Below, in pieces: positions 37,773 through 47,206 of a stretch of DNA of 64,000 bases. The DNA is from JAEZVV01 sp036652035 (GTDB lineage Bacteria > Pseudomonadota > Gammaproteobacteria > Burkholderiales > Burkholderiaceae_F): positions 39,252-103,251 of the forward strand of contig JAVVWR010000002.1 of the NCBI GenBank assembly GCA_036652035.1. The letters are read 5' to 3'. The position numbers and the translations under genes are program-made. Position 1 is the stretch's first letter; each line of letters starts with the position of its first letter. A model generated the notes under the pieces. That model did no database searches and was not told where the DNA came from. It saw only the letters and a program-made list of their open reading frames with translations.

Positions 37773-38351
37773 CTAGGCGCCCACCATGCCCTTCTTCAAA
37801 CTCTCATCAGCCGGCTTGCCGCCAATCCACACACGCAATACCGCCGCATAGAAGTCTTCACCGGGGATCACCGGGCCGCGAGTTGCGCCATTGACCGTGA
37901 CGCGGATGCCTTCGCTCGGGTTGAGATCAAACGTGATGCTGTCACCCCGGCGCGCCAGCGCAATGGTGCGGATCGTTGCCGTCAAGGACTCGACCTGGGG
38001 TTGCCACTTGGCGAGTTGCTCCTCGCTGTGATTGGCCTTGAGCCCGTGGTGCAGCGACGCGACGAAAAGATTGGAATCGACGTCGCGCAGAAAGCGCAGC
38101 GCCACACGCTTGGGCCCGCGCTGCGCGGTCAAGTGTTCCGGATTGTTCGAGCGCTTCGGCACATACAGGCTCGCCGCGTAGACCCCGATCATGAAACGCT
38201 GACGCACCCCGGCGCCATTGAGCTCCAAACGCTGCCCAGCCAACTCAAGCACCGGATCGAAACGAACGCCATCGATCACGGTCTGGGCCGATACAGCACC
38301 AGACCCCAGCACGAGAAAAGCCAGCGCTGCCACCCACGTCCGACGCGTCAT
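37773..38351 (-). CDS. exported chalcone-isomerase-fold protein, copy 2
   Basis: 192 residues, signal peptide about 1-22 (ALAFLVLGSGAVSAQ). Same landmarks as its neighbour: IDGVRFDPVLELAGQRLELNG, GVYAASLYVPKRS, GEDFYAAVLRVWIGGKPAD, clearly a tandem duplicate with about half of the residues shared by eye. The start overlaps the ispH stop (ATGA). Confidence 0.85.
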   Translation of the reverse strand: MTRRTWVAALAFLVLGSGAVSAQTVIDGVRFDPVLELAGQRLELNGAGVRQRFMIGVYAASLYVPKRSNNPEHLTAQRGPKRVALRFLRDVDSNLFVASLHHGLKANHSEEQLAKWQPQVESLTATIRTIALARRGDSITFDLNPSEGIRVTVNGATRGPVIPGEDFYAAVLRVWIGGKPADESLKKGMVGA

Positions 38352-39304
38352 GCAAGGTCCTTATCAGCTGATTTCGCCGCCAGCCGCGCCAAACCTTTAG
38401 GCAGAGGAAAAACGACGTTTTCCTGCACGCCGTCGAGCGGCCTGACGCTGCCCGCCCCCAGCACACGCAGGCGCTCGATCAACTGCTCGACCAGCAACTC
38501 CGGCGCTGAGGCGCCAGCAGTCACACCAACCCGCGCACGGCCGCCAAGCCATGTCGGATCGACGTGATCCGCCGAGTCCACCAGATAGGCCGGCACACCA
38601 AAACGCTCGGCCACTTCGCGCAGGCGGTTCGAGTTCGAACTGCTCGCGCTGCCGATCACCAGAACCACATCGACTTGAGGCGCCATGAACTTCACCGCGT
38701 CCTGGCGGTTCTGGGTGGCATAGCAGATGTCGGCCTTCTTCGGTTCAGCCACAGCCGGGAACCGGGCTTTAAGCGCAGCGATCACGGCGGCGGCGTCGTC
38801 GAGCGAGAGCGTGGTCTGGGTCACATAGGCAAGTCGTTCGGGCGCGCTCACCGTCAAGCCGGCCACGTCATCGACGGTTTCAACCAGATAGATGCCATCG
38901 TCGACCTGCCCCATAGTGCCTTCGACCTCGGGGTGACCGGCATGACCGATCATCACGATCTCGCGCCCCTCGGCGCGCATCTTGGCCACTTCAACATGAA
39001 CCTTGGTCACAAGCGGGCAGGTGGCGTCGAACACGCGCAAATCACGCCGCGCTGCCTCGGCTTCCACCGCGCGCGCCACGCCATGCGCGGAGAACACCAC
39101 GGTGGCACCGGCCGGCACCTCGTTGAGCGAACGAACGAACACCGCCCCCTTCGAGCGCAGGTCTTCGACCACGTAGCGGTTGTGAACAATCTCGTGACGC
39201 ACGTAGATCGGCGCGCCGTGCACGGCCAAGGCGCGCTCGACGATCTCGATGGCCCGATCGACGCCCGCGCAAAATCCGCGCGGTTGAGCCAACAACACTT
39301 CCAT
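38348..39304 (-). CDS. ispH: 4-hydroxy-3-methylbut-2-enyl diphosphate reductase
   Basis: Last step of the MEP isoprenoid pathway, giving IPP and DMAPP with an iron-sulfur cluster. 318 residues from ATG 39304. The three cluster cysteines are in GFCAGV, DATCPLV and ADICYATQNR; HEIVHNRYVV and GHAGHPEVEGT are also present. Start overlaps the fkpB stop (TGATG). Confidence 0.97.
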   Translation of the reverse strand: MEVLLAQPRGFCAGVDRAIEIVERALAVHGAPIYVRHEIVHNRYVVEDLRSKGAVFVRSLNEVPAGATVVFSAHGVARAVEAEAARRDLRVFDATCPLVTKVHVEVAKMRAEGREIVMIGHAGHPEVEGTMGQVDDGIYLVETVDDVAGLTVSAPERLAYVTQTTLSLDDAAAVIAALKARFPAVAEPKKADICYATQNRQDAVKFMAPQVDVVLVIGSASSSNSNRLREVAERFGVPAYLVDSADHVDPTWLGGRARVGVTAGASAPELLVEQLIERLRVLGAGSVRPLDGVQENVVFPLPKGLARLAAKSADKDLA

Positions 39305-39765
39305 CACAGCACTCCAATAATGTGGGCGGTAAACCGCACCGGACGGCCCGCCAGGGGATGGTTGAAATCGACCACAACCTGTTGGGAATCGATCTCTTTG
39401 AGAACCCCCGAGATCCGGACGCCATCCGGCGCGGTAAACCGCACCACGTCGCCGGGCTGATAGTCGCTGTCGGCCTCGGCATTGGCATCAAACGCCGAAC
39501 GCGACAGCGTTTGAACCAGAACCGCATTGCGCTCGCCATAGGCTTCGCCGGCAGCCAGCTCGATCGTGGTTTCGGCGCCCTCGGTCAAACCGACCAGACG
39601 CTCTTCGATTGGCGCGCCCAGATGCCCTGCACCCAATTCAAAAGTGGCAGGCTTGCCGCCAAAGGTGGAAATGACTTCGCGCTCAAGCTTGCCGTCGAGC
39701 AGCGCAAGCCGATAATGCAAAGTCAGATGCGAGCCGCGTCGCACGGTGAGAGAGGTGTTTTCCAT
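39304..39765 (-). CDS. fkpB: FKBP-type peptidyl-prolyl isomerase (FkpB/SlpA)
   Basis: 153-residue SlyD/FkpB-type isomerase: FELGAGHLGAPIEERLVGL, the inserted flap domain, and DFNHPLAGRPVRFTAHIIGV. No His-rich tail, so FkpB rather than SlyD. Adjacent to ispH as in E. coli. Divergent from radC; starts are 29 bp apart. Confidence 0.94.
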   Translation of the reverse strand: MENTSLTVRRGSHLTLHYRLALLDGKLEREVISTFGGKPATFELGAGHLGAPIEERLVGLTEGAETTIELAAGEAYGERNAVLVQTLSRSAFDANAEADSDYQPGDVVRFTAPDGVRISGVLKEIDSQQVVVDFNHPLAGRPVRFTAHIIGVL

Positions 39766-39794
39766 AAGGTGCGATTCTAAGCGAGGAGCAGGAC

Positions 39795-40469
39795 GTGACG
39801 ATCAAGGACTGGCCCGAGGGTGAACGCCCCCGCGAACGACTGATCGCTCGCGGGGCGCAGGCCTTGAGCGATGCGGAATTGCTTGCGATTTTCCTGCGCA
39901 CCGGCGTCACTGGCCGCTCCGCTCTTGATTTGGCTCGCATCGCCCTGGAGCGGGCGGGCGGCCTTAACGCACTGCTGACCAGCACCTGCCAAGACTTCAG
40001 CCAGACACCCGGCCTGGGGCCGGCCAAATGGACCCAGTTGCAGGCGGTGATGGAGTTGGCTCGACGCGTCTTGCGCGAGGAACTGGCCAGCGGCGAAGTC
40101 CTCAATTCACCACAACGTCTGCGGGATTTTCTTGCGCTACGCCTGGGCGGACTTGCCCATGAAGTCTTCGTCGCGATCTACCTTGACGCCCAGAATCGCC
40201 TGCTCGCCGACGAAATTCTCTTTACCGGCACCCTCACCCAAACCAGCGTTTACCCACGCGAGGTTGTCAAGGCTGCACTCAAGCACAATGCAGCCGCGCT
40301 CATCTTGGCGCATAATCACCCTTCTGGTTTGGCCGAGCCCAGCCGTGCCGATGAGCTGCTTACTGCCAGCCTCAGAAGCGCGCTGGCGATGGTGGATGTA
40401 AGAGTTCTTGATCATCTCATCGTTGCCGGCAACCGGTCGCTGTCATTCGCTGAACGTGGATTGTTGTGA
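39795..40469 (+). CDS. radC: DNA repair protein RadC (JAMM family)
   Basis: 224 residues. N-terminal helix-hairpin-helix-like region (PRERLIARGAQALSDAELLA), C-terminal JAMM metal site in AHNHPSG followed by the Asp of PSRADELLT. The start is GTG at 39795 with GAGGA upstream. Biochemical role unsettled despite the name. Confidence 0.95.
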   Translation: MTIKDWPEGERPRERLIARGAQALSDAELLAIFLRTGVTGRSALDLARIALERAGGLNALLTSTCQDFSQTPGLGPAKWTQLQAVMELARRVLREELASGEVLNSPQRLRDFLALRLGGLAHEVFVAIYLDAQNRLLADEILFTGTLTQTSVYPREVVKAALKHNAAALILAHNHPSGLAEPSRADELLTASLRSALAMVDVRVLDHLIVAGNRSLSFAERGLL

Positions 40470-40510
40470 ACCCAGGGCTTGCCCGGGGAGCACTTTCGCC
40501 TCGAAGCGAC

Positions 40511-40540
40511 TTGGCAAAGCGCCGGAAAATTCCTTATAAT
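40511..40540 (+). promoter_or_regulatory. sigma-70 promoter of rpmB-rpmG
   Basis: TTGGCA (40511-40516), 18-bp spacer, perfect TATAAT (40535-40540), about 80 bases before the rpmB ATG. Confidence 0.8.
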
Positions 40541-40620
40541 GCTTGGCTTTCTATCTCGCCTTAGCGGAAATCTCGCTACTTGTTCGCAGGGCGCCTCAAC
40601 TTAAAAGACTGGAGTTAGCG

Positions 40621-40854
40621 ATGGCACGAGTGTGTCAAGTCACCGGCAAGGCGCCGATGGTCGGCCATCACGTCTCGCACGCGAATAACAAGACCAAGCG
40701 TCGTTTTATGCCCAACCTGCAATACCATCGGTTCTGGGTTGAGAGCGAGAACCGCTGGATTCGCCTGCGTTTGACCACGGCAGCCCTGCGCACGATCGAC
40801 AAGGTTGGCATCGATCCGATCCTCGCGGACCTGCGCGCCCGCGGCGAAATCTGA
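40621..40854 (+). CDS. rpmB: 50S ribosomal protein L28
   Basis: 77 residues starting MARVCQVTGKAPMVGHHVSH, the usual bL28 N-terminus. ATG at 40621 with GGAGTTA upstream. Leads the rpmBG pair. Confidence 0.98.
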   Translation: MARVCQVTGKAPMVGHHVSHANNKTKRRFMPNLQYHRFWVESENRWIRLRLTTAALRTIDKVGIDPILADLRARGEI

Positions 40855-40866
40855 TAGGAGTTCACG

Positions 40867-41034
40867 ATGGCCAAGGGCATTCGCGAAAAGATCAAGCTGG
40901 AGTCGACCGCTGGAACGGGTCACTTCTATACGACGACGAAAAACAAGCGCACCACCCCGGAGAAGATGGAAATCTCCAAGTTTGACCCGGTGGCTCGCAA
41001 GCACGTCCCGTACAAGGAAATGAAGCTGAAGTAA
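40867..41034 (+). CDS. rpmG: 50S ribosomal protein L33
   Basis: 55 residues, MAKGIREKIKLESTAGTGHF to the basic KEMKLK end. GGAG lies upstream of ATG 40867. This is the zinc-free form: the four cysteines of the zinc-ribbon version are absent. Too short for many ORF cut-offs. Confidence 0.98.
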   Translation: MAKGIREKIKLESTAGTGHFYTTTKNKRTTPEKMEISKFDPVARKHVPYKEMKLK

Positions 41035-41049
41035 GCTTCGTCTCCCAAC

Positions 41050-41080
41050 AAAAAGCCCGGCTCTGCCGGGCTTTTTGTTT
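41050..41080 (+). terminator. rho-independent terminator after rpmG
   Basis: AAAAAGCCCGG and CCGGGCTTTTT with a 5-nt loop, then GTTT. Also able to act on the opposite strand for the desaturase. Confidence 0.9.
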
Positions 41081-41174
41081 TGCTCATCAACGATGCATCT
41101 TCAAACATCCAAACCCTCGACGGACATCGCCCCATCGAGCGGCCCTGGTGTGGGCCTTTCTCGCGGCAGAACAC

Positions 41175-42380
41175 TCAGGCCACAGCAACCAACCGATAAC
41201 GGCGAATCCGTAACGCTGCATCCTGCAACGCGCGAATTCCGCTCGCCTCGGCTCGAGCAATCCAGTCCTGCAGGTTGGCGAGCATCTGTTCACGCGAACT
41301 GCTCGATCGCTCCCAGATCGCTGCGAGCTCCGTGCGCATCTCGACCATCGTCGCCATCGCCTTGCTCTGCGCCATCAAATCGCGCAAAGCCATTTGATGG
41401 TCTGCCGGTAACTGATCTACCTTGGACAGGCGCAACGAACGCTTGAGCGAGAGCTGACGAGCGCGCTCGACCGCCGGCGAGTTCCCCAGGCGCTTGATCT
41501 CTTCCTTGTAAGTGCCGCGCAGCGCGCGTGCGTATTTGGCGAGCAAGTCATACCGATTGGCGATCACCGCCTGCAGAGTTTCGCTATCGACCAGCCCCTT
41601 GGGCTCGGCCATCGTCGGCACCGGTGCACGCCGCAAGACCGTTGCCAGGCGCAACGCCGATAGAACGCGGATATAGGTCCAACCAATATCGAATTCGTAC
41701 CACTTGACCGAGAACTTGGCCGAGGTGGGGAAGGTGTGATGGTTGTTGTGGAGCTCTTCTCCACCGATCCAGAAGCCCACCGGAAGGATGTTGGTGCTGG
41801 CATCCGGTGCGTCAAAGTTACGGTAGCCCCAGAAGTGGCCGATACCGTTGATCACGCCAGCGGCATGAATCGGAATCCACATCATCTGCACCGCCCACAC
41901 GACGATGCCGAGCACGCCGAAAAGCGCGACGTTGATCACCAGCATCAGCGCCACGCCAAGCGTAGGAAAGCGGGAAAACACACGGCGCTCGATCCAGTCG
42001 GTCGGCGTGCCGTGACGAAAGCGGGCAATCGTCTCGGGATTCTCGGCCTCGGCCCGGTAGAGCTCGGCGCCGCGCAGCAGAACGGTCTTGAGACCGCGGG
42101 TCTGAGGGCTGTGCGGATCGTCCGGAGTCTCGCACTTGGCGTGATGCTTGCGGTGAATCGCAACCCACTCGTGAGTGAGCATCGCGGTCGACAGCCACAA
42201 CCAAGTACGGAAAAAAAGCGCCACCGCGGGATGCAAGTCCAGCGCGCGATGCGCTTGTGAACGGTGCAGGTAGATCGTGACGCCGGCAATTGTCACTTGC
42301 GTCATCACCAGGCCGGCAAGAAGCACCTGCCACCAGGAAAACTGCAACAGGCCACCGTCCAGAAAATCAAGAATATCCAT
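41175..42380 (-). CDS. acyl-CoA desaturase (delta-9 type fatty-acid desaturase)
   Basis: Membrane di-iron desaturase of 401 residues from ATG 42380. The three His boxes are HRSQAHRALD, HRKHHAKCE and HNNHH; hydrophobic segments flank them (about 15-35, 40-60, 150-195). A hydrophilic helical C-terminal extension of about 130 residues (EEIKRLGNSPAVERARQLSL onward) goes beyond the catalytic domain. Likely introduces a cis double bond in membrane fatty acids. Confidence 0.93.
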   Translation of the reverse strand: MDILDFLDGGLLQFSWWQVLLAGLVMTQVTIAGVTIYLHRSQAHRALDLHPAVALFFRTWLWLSTAMLTHEWVAIHRKHHAKCETPDDPHSPQTRGLKTVLLRGAELYRAEAENPETIARFRHGTPTDWIERRVFSRFPTLGVALMLVINVALFGVLGIVVWAVQMMWIPIHAAGVINGIGHFWGYRNFDAPDASTNILPVGFWIGGEELHNNHHTFPTSAKFSVKWYEFDIGWTYIRVLSALRLATVLRRAPVPTMAEPKGLVDSETLQAVIANRYDLLAKYARALRGTYKEEIKRLGNSPAVERARQLSLKRSLRLSKVDQLPADHQMALRDLMAQSKAMATMVEMRTELAAIWERSSSSREQMLANLQDWIARAEASGIRALQDAALRIRRYRLVAVA

Positions 42381-42511
42381 CGTGTCCTCTATGCGCCGCG
42401 GGGCGCTCACGCCAAAACGGATGGCAGCACCGATCGCGCCCGCCAAACCCGAGGACACATTCTACGACGACAACACGGGACAACCCCGACACAACACTCC
42501 GACCACAGGAA

Positions 42512-43876
42512 TCAACCGGACGGCAACGTCGGCGCTGCGTTGGACGGCATCGAAACGATGCGGATATCCCGCTGCGGGAAGGGGATCGAGATACCGGCCG
42601 CACGGAAACGCCGCCAGATCTCGAGCGCGATCGCCGACCGAACCCCGAGCGTGCCCTGCGCGGGGTCTCCAATCCAGACCCCCACCTCAAGGTCGATGCC
42701 ATCGGCGCCGAAGCCGGTAAGAAATGCGCCTGGCGCGGGATCGGCCAGCACGCGCACTTGCTCAGTCGCCACCTCGACCATGATTGCCATGGCTTGTTCG
42801 ACATCCGCGTCGTAAGCCACCGACACCTTGACCGCGGCACGCACCGAACTATCGGTATATGAATGGTTGGTGACCGGAGTCGACACCAGCATTTCGTTGG
42901 GAACGATTGCCTCGGTTCCGTCGAGCGCCTTGACCACGGTGTAGCGCGTATTGATCTGCGAAACGGTACCGTAATACTTGTCGACCGTGATTAGGTCACC
43001 CATCTTCAGGCTGTGATCGAGCAGGATGATGAAACCGCTGACGTAGTTGCTCGCAATCTTCTGCAGGCCAAAACCCAGACCGACACCCAACGCACCACCG
43101 AAAACCGACAACACGGTGAGGTCGATCCCCACGGCCGACATGCCAAACAGCACGGCAGAAACAATCAACGCGGCCTTGGCCACACGCGACAAGACCACGC
43201 GAAAGTTTGGCGCGATCGTCTCCGTGCGCATCAGGCGCGCCTCGATCGCGGCCCCCGCCCACAGCGCCGCCAGCAGCGTCACCGCCACGGTAAAAAGACC
43301 GACCAACATCGACCAGAGCGTGAGCGACTCACCTCCGATCGGCAGACGCTCGGCCTTGAGCCACGCGATGATGTCGCCCAAAGCCCCGGTCAGATGCAAC
43401 GCCACCAACACCCAGATCGCGGTCGCGAGCGTTCGCTCGAAACCAACAATCAATCGCGAGTTGGCAAATGCACTGCGCAACACATAGACAAAAAGCCGGA
43501 TCAAAACCAGCGCGCCGAGAAGTACAAAAACCAGCCGGCTGAACTGCAACTGGCCAAACTTGGACAAAAGCCCGGACAAGCGTAGGACTGCGACGCCGCC
43601 CAACAGAAAGACCATGGAAATCAATGGGAACGCGAGCCGCGTGGCCGCGTCGGTCGACATCCGCACCGCGTGGCCGGCCACGCCAGTACGCCCGGCACGG
43701 GTCTCACCGTGCGCCGCAACCCGCGCACGCAACCAGCGCGAACCGACCCACCCCAAGGCCAGCGCCATGGCAATCACAGCGAACTGCCAGATCGTTGCCG
43801 GCCGTGTTAGCCCCGCTTCGATCGCCTCAAGAATTTCGCCAATCAGCGTGGCGGCGGGCAGGGACTCTTGGCTCAT
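42512..43876 (-). CDS. MscS-family mechanosensitive ion channel
   Basis: 454 residues. Several N-terminal hydrophobic segments, then the pore-lining helix with glycine/alanine packing (LTVLSVFGGALGVGLGFGLQ), and the beta domain with PNEMLVSTPVTNHSY. Longer than E. coli MscS (286), similar to medium-size homologues. ATG 43876 preferred; GTG 43882 possible. Responds to hypoosmotic membrane tension. It begins about 9 bases after the rsmB-like gene. Confidence 0.93.
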   Translation of the reverse strand: MSQESLPAATLIGEILEAIEAGLTRPATIWQFAVIAMALALGWVGSRWLRARVAAHGETRAGRTGVAGHAVRMSTDAATRLAFPLISMVFLLGGVAVLRLSGLLSKFGQLQFSRLVFVLLGALVLIRLFVYVLRSAFANSRLIVGFERTLATAIWVLVALHLTGALGDIIAWLKAERLPIGGESLTLWSMLVGLFTVAVTLLAALWAGAAIEARLMRTETIAPNFRVVLSRVAKAALIVSAVLFGMSAVGIDLTVLSVFGGALGVGLGFGLQKIASNYVSGFIILLDHSLKMGDLITVDKYYGTVSQINTRYTVVKALDGTEAIVPNEMLVSTPVTNHSYTDSSVRAAVKVSVAYDADVEQAMAIMVEVATEQVRVLADPAPGAFLTGFGADGIDLEVGVWIGDPAQGTLGVRSAIALEIWRRFRAAGISIPFPQRDIRIVSMPSNAAPTLPSG

Positions 43877-43884
43877 CGGCACCC

Positions 43885-45381
43885 TCAGTCGATTCGTTCC
43901 AGCACTGCGCCGAAGAAGCCGTCGGTGTTATTGAGATGCGGCAGCATCACAAAGTAAGGGCCAAAGCGTTCGACGTATTCAGACTCGATCTTGACCCCTT
44001 GCGCCGCCAACACCTCGGGCGCCGATACCAGTTCAAACTCTGGATGTTCGGCCAGAAAATCCTCGATCACCTGCTGATTTTCCTGTTCAAGCAGCGAACA
44101 GGTTGCGTAGACCAGCCGGCCACCGCGCTTGAGCATTTTGGCCGCCGCGCGGATCACCGCGTGCTGAATCTCGTTGATTCGCGCCATTTCCTCCTGGTCA
44201 AAACGCCACTTCAAGTCAGGGTTGCGACGCAGAGTGCCGGTGCCGGAGCACGGCGCATCGACCAACACGCGGTCAACCTTGCCGTTCAAGCGTTTGACAC
44301 GCAGATCGACCTCGTTGCGGATCGCCACCGGGTGAACGTTCGACAAGCCCGCGCGGCGCATCCGCGGCGTCAGGGCCGCCAGGCGCTTCTCGTTGACATC
44401 AAAGGCGTAGAGCCGGCCGGTCGAGCGCATCAACGCACCCAGCGCCAGGGTCTTGCCGCCCGCACCGGCGCAGAAATCGACCACCATCTCGCCGCGGCGC
44501 GGCTGCACCAGACGGGCGATCAGCTGGCTGCCCTCGTCCTGCACGTCGATCTTGCCGTCACGGAAGATCGGCCACGCCGTGAGATTCGGCTTGGTAAAGA
44601 CGCGCACGCCCTCGGGCGAATACGGCGTGGCCTCGGCGCGCACGCCATGCGAATTGAGATCCTCAAGAATCTCTTCGCGCTTGGCCTTGAGCAGGTTGAC
44701 CCGCAGATCGAGCGGCGCCGATTCCTTGATCGACTCGAACAGAGCGTTGGCATCGGGGTACTGCGCGGTCACCGCGTCGTACAGCCAGGGCGAGACTTCG
44801 GCCTGGACCGAGGCGGGAGCGAGCTTCATCTTCACGCTCAACATATTGTCGAGCGGCTTGGCATCGCGCCCGACCGCGCGCTCATCGAGCGCGTCGCGGC
44901 CGTACTGCCGCGCCAACGTGACCAGCGCCGCCATCCGCGGCACCCGCGCCGGCACCGCCGGCTGCATCATCCACGACAGCGTGGCCAGGCGCCGCATCGC
45001 ATAGAAAATGCCCTCGGCAATCATGCTGCGATCGCGGCTGCCCAGGTGCGGGTTGCGGCGAAAGTAGAGCGACATCAAAACGTCGGCCGGGCCGTCGAGC
45101 TTGAGCACCGTTGACAAGGCCGCAGTCAGTTCGTCGATCACCAGCGCGGTCACGCGAATCTGCCCAGGCACGCGCGGCGCCATATGCGGATTGCGCGCCT
45201 GGTTTTCGTCGTGGGTGCGGCGCTCTTCGGGCGACATCGCGGCGCGGCGCGCCGCGGCAGCCTTCTGCCGATCGGTCAGCTTCTTGGCCGGACGGGCATC
45301 CCCCGCGCGCGGCGAGGACGGACGCGGACCGGAGGGCTTGCGCGAACCTGGCGTCTTGGGGCGCAGGGGTGACTTCTTCAT
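43885..45381 (-). CDS. RsmB/NOP-family RNA m5C methyltransferase
   Basis: 498 residues. A Lys/Arg/Pro-rich N-terminal tail of about 70 residues, then a NusB-like/PUA region, then a Rossmann core with SAM motif I VVDFCAGAGGKTLALGAL and the two catalytic cysteines in VDAPCSGTGTLRRNPD and YATCSLLEQEN. It is probably the 16S C967 enzyme (RsmB) or a close relative; the tail is unusual for that protein. Start overlaps the purN stop (ATGA). Confidence 0.9.
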   Translation of the reverse strand: MKKSPLRPKTPGSRKPSGPRPSSPRAGDARPAKKLTDRQKAAAARRAAMSPEERRTHDENQARNPHMAPRVPGQIRVTALVIDELTAALSTVLKLDGPADVLMSLYFRRNPHLGSRDRSMIAEGIFYAMRRLATLSWMMQPAVPARVPRMAALVTLARQYGRDALDERAVGRDAKPLDNMLSVKMKLAPASVQAEVSPWLYDAVTAQYPDANALFESIKESAPLDLRVNLLKAKREEILEDLNSHGVRAEATPYSPEGVRVFTKPNLTAWPIFRDGKIDVQDEGSQLIARLVQPRRGEMVVDFCAGAGGKTLALGALMRSTGRLYAFDVNEKRLAALTPRMRRAGLSNVHPVAIRNEVDLRVKRLNGKVDRVLVDAPCSGTGTLRRNPDLKWRFDQEEMARINEIQHAVIRAAAKMLKRGGRLVYATCSLLEQENQQVIEDFLAEHPEFELVSAPEVLAAQGVKIESEYVERFGPYFVMLPHLNNTDGFFGAVLERID

Positions 45382-46052
45382 TTGAAATTTTCCTGGGCAG
45401 TTTCTGGCTCGAACACCGTCAGTTGTTGGGCCGTGGCAGGCGTCATGCGAACGCGGCCTTCGGCCCAGCTGACCTCGCCTTCGAGAATGGCGCGCACCGC
45501 GCGCGGGTAGAGCAGGTGCTCCTGCGCCAGCACACGCAAGGCCAGGCTCGTTTCATCGTCGGCAGGCGCAACACGCACCACGGCTTGCGCCACGATCGCG
45601 CCGGCATCGACCTCGGCCGAGACGAAATGAACCGTCGCGCCATGGATCCGCACCCCGGCGGTGAGCGCCTGGCGGTGGGTCGCCATACCAGGAAAGGCCG
45701 GCAGCAAGGACGGGTGAATATTGATCATGCGGCCCTCGTAGCGCCGCACGAACCCTTCAGTGAGTACGCGCATAAAGCCCGCCAGCACCACCAACTCGGG
45801 CTGGAAGCGATCGATCACGGTCGCCAGCTCGGCGTCGAAACTCTCGCGCGTCGCGTGCTTGGTGTGATCGACCACGCGCGTGGTAATGCCCGCGGCCTGG
45901 GCCGTGGCAAGACCGGCGACCTGCGGCCGATTGGAAATGACGGCGGCGATACGCACGCCCAAACGCCCGGCCCAGTCTTCGGCGCGAGCGGTTTCAATGA
46001 TGGCCTCGAGATTGCTTCCGCGGCCAGAGATCAGGACGACAAGATTCTTCAT
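45378..46052 (-). CDS. purN: phosphoribosylglycinamide formyltransferase
   Basis: Third step of purine synthesis, using 10-formyl-THF. 224 residues: VVLISGRGSNLEAI, catalytic Asn/His/Asp in INIHPSLLPAFPG, ATVHFVSAEVDAG. Overlaps the methyltransferase start by 4 nt. Divergent from ribF. Confidence 0.97.
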   Translation of the reverse strand: MKNLVVLISGRGSNLEAIIETARAEDWAGRLGVRIAAVISNRPQVAGLATAQAAGITTRVVDHTKHATRESFDAELATVIDRFQPELVVLAGFMRVLTEGFVRRYEGRMINIHPSLLPAFPGMATHRQALTAGVRIHGATVHFVSAEVDAGAIVAQAVVRVAPADDETSLALRVLAQEHLLYPRAVRAILEGEVSWAEGRVRMTPATAQQLTVFEPETAQENFK

Positions 46053-46158
46053 GGATCGATTCTACCGGCGAGCAGGCTTTCTCCCATTGGCGCTTGCCCC
46101 GCCTCAGACATCGCGTCAATCCCTGCGAAGAACGCCGCGTCACGCCTGCCACGCTCCG

Positions 46159-46164
46159 TATAAT
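46159..46164 (+). promoter_or_regulatory. possible -10 element of ribF
   Basis: A perfect TATAAT 28 bases before the ribF ATG, in the purN-ribF divergent region. No good -35 is seen at the right distance. Confidence 0.4.
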
Positions 46165-46192
46165 TTCCCACTTTCTCTCCGAATCAGTCTCC

Positions 46193-47152
46193 ATGCGGGT
46201 TTTCCGGGGTATCCCGAGTTTGGCTGAGCGCGTCGACTGCGCTCTCACCATTGGCAATTTCGACGGCGTTCATCGCGGCCATCAGGCCTTGCTCGCGCAC
46301 GTGGTTGCCGCCGCGCGCCAGCGTGGCATCGAAGCGGCGGTGCTGAGCTTCGAGCCGCACCCGCGCGAGCTGTTCACGCCCGAGTCCGCGCCGGCGCGCA
46401 TCTCCAACATCCGCGACAAGCTTGAAGGACTGGCAGCCTGCGGCATCGACCGCGTCTACATCAAGCACTTCAACCGCCGCTTTGCCAGCCGCACGCCGCA
46501 GGAATTCATCGACCAGGTGCTGGTCGATGGCCTGCGCACTCGCTGGCTGACCGTCGGCGACGATTTCCGCTTCGGCGCCCGGCGCGCCGGCGACACTCAG
46601 TGGCTGGCGGCGCAGGCCGCCGCCGGCGGCTACGAGTTCCAGGTGATGCCGACCGTGCAGGACGGCCCGCTGCGAGTCTCGAGCTCGGCGGTGCGAGAAG
46701 CGCTCGCCGCAGGTGAGCTCAAGCGCGCGGGCACCTTGCTCGGCCGCCCTTACAGCATCAGCGGCCGGGTTCTGCACGGCGCCAAGCTCGGCCGGACGAT
46801 CGGCTTTCCGACCCTCAACCTGCGCGTCTCAGGCAGCCGCAGCGGCGGCCGCCCCGCCTTGCACGGCGTCTATACGGTGCGGGTGCACGGGCTTGGACCG
46901 GTGCCAATCAATGGCGTGGCCAGCGTGGGGCTGCGCCCGACCGTCACCGCCGACGGCCACTGGCTGGTCGAAGTGCATCTGTTCGACTTTGCCGAACAGG
47001 TCTATGGCCGTCTGGTGCGGGTCGAATTCGTCCACAAGCTGCGCGACGAAGAAAAGTACGAATCCCTGGCCGAGCTGACTGCCGCGATCGAACGCGACGC
47101 GGTTCGTGCCCGCCAATTGCTGGCGCCCGTCGGAGCTGCCGCCGGCGCCTGA
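46193..47152 (+). CDS. ribF: bifunctional riboflavin kinase/FAD synthetase
   Basis: Makes FMN then FAD. 319 residues: N-terminal FMN adenylyltransferase (IGNFDGVHRGHQALL, then VGDDFRFG) and C-terminal kinase (GRTIGFPTLNL). Starts MRVFRGIPSLAER at 46193. First of a co-directional train ribF-ileS-lspA-coaBC. Confidence 0.97.
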   Translation: MRVFRGIPSLAERVDCALTIGNFDGVHRGHQALLAHVVAAARQRGIEAAVLSFEPHPRELFTPESAPARISNIRDKLEGLAACGIDRVYIKHFNRRFASRTPQEFIDQVLVDGLRTRWLTVGDDFRFGARRAGDTQWLAAQAAAGGYEFQVMPTVQDGPLRVSSSAVREALAAGELKRAGTLLGRPYSISGRVLHGAKLGRTIGFPTLNLRVSGSRSGGRPALHGVYTVRVHGLGPVPINGVASVGLRPTVTADGHWLVEVHLFDFAEQVYGRLVRVEFVHKLRDEEKYESLAELTAAIERDAVRARQLLAPVGAAAGA

Positions 47153-47206
47153 ATCCTTTCTCGTTTCAATCACCCTTGAAGAGCCCGAGGGGGCCAAGGA
47201 GTTCGA

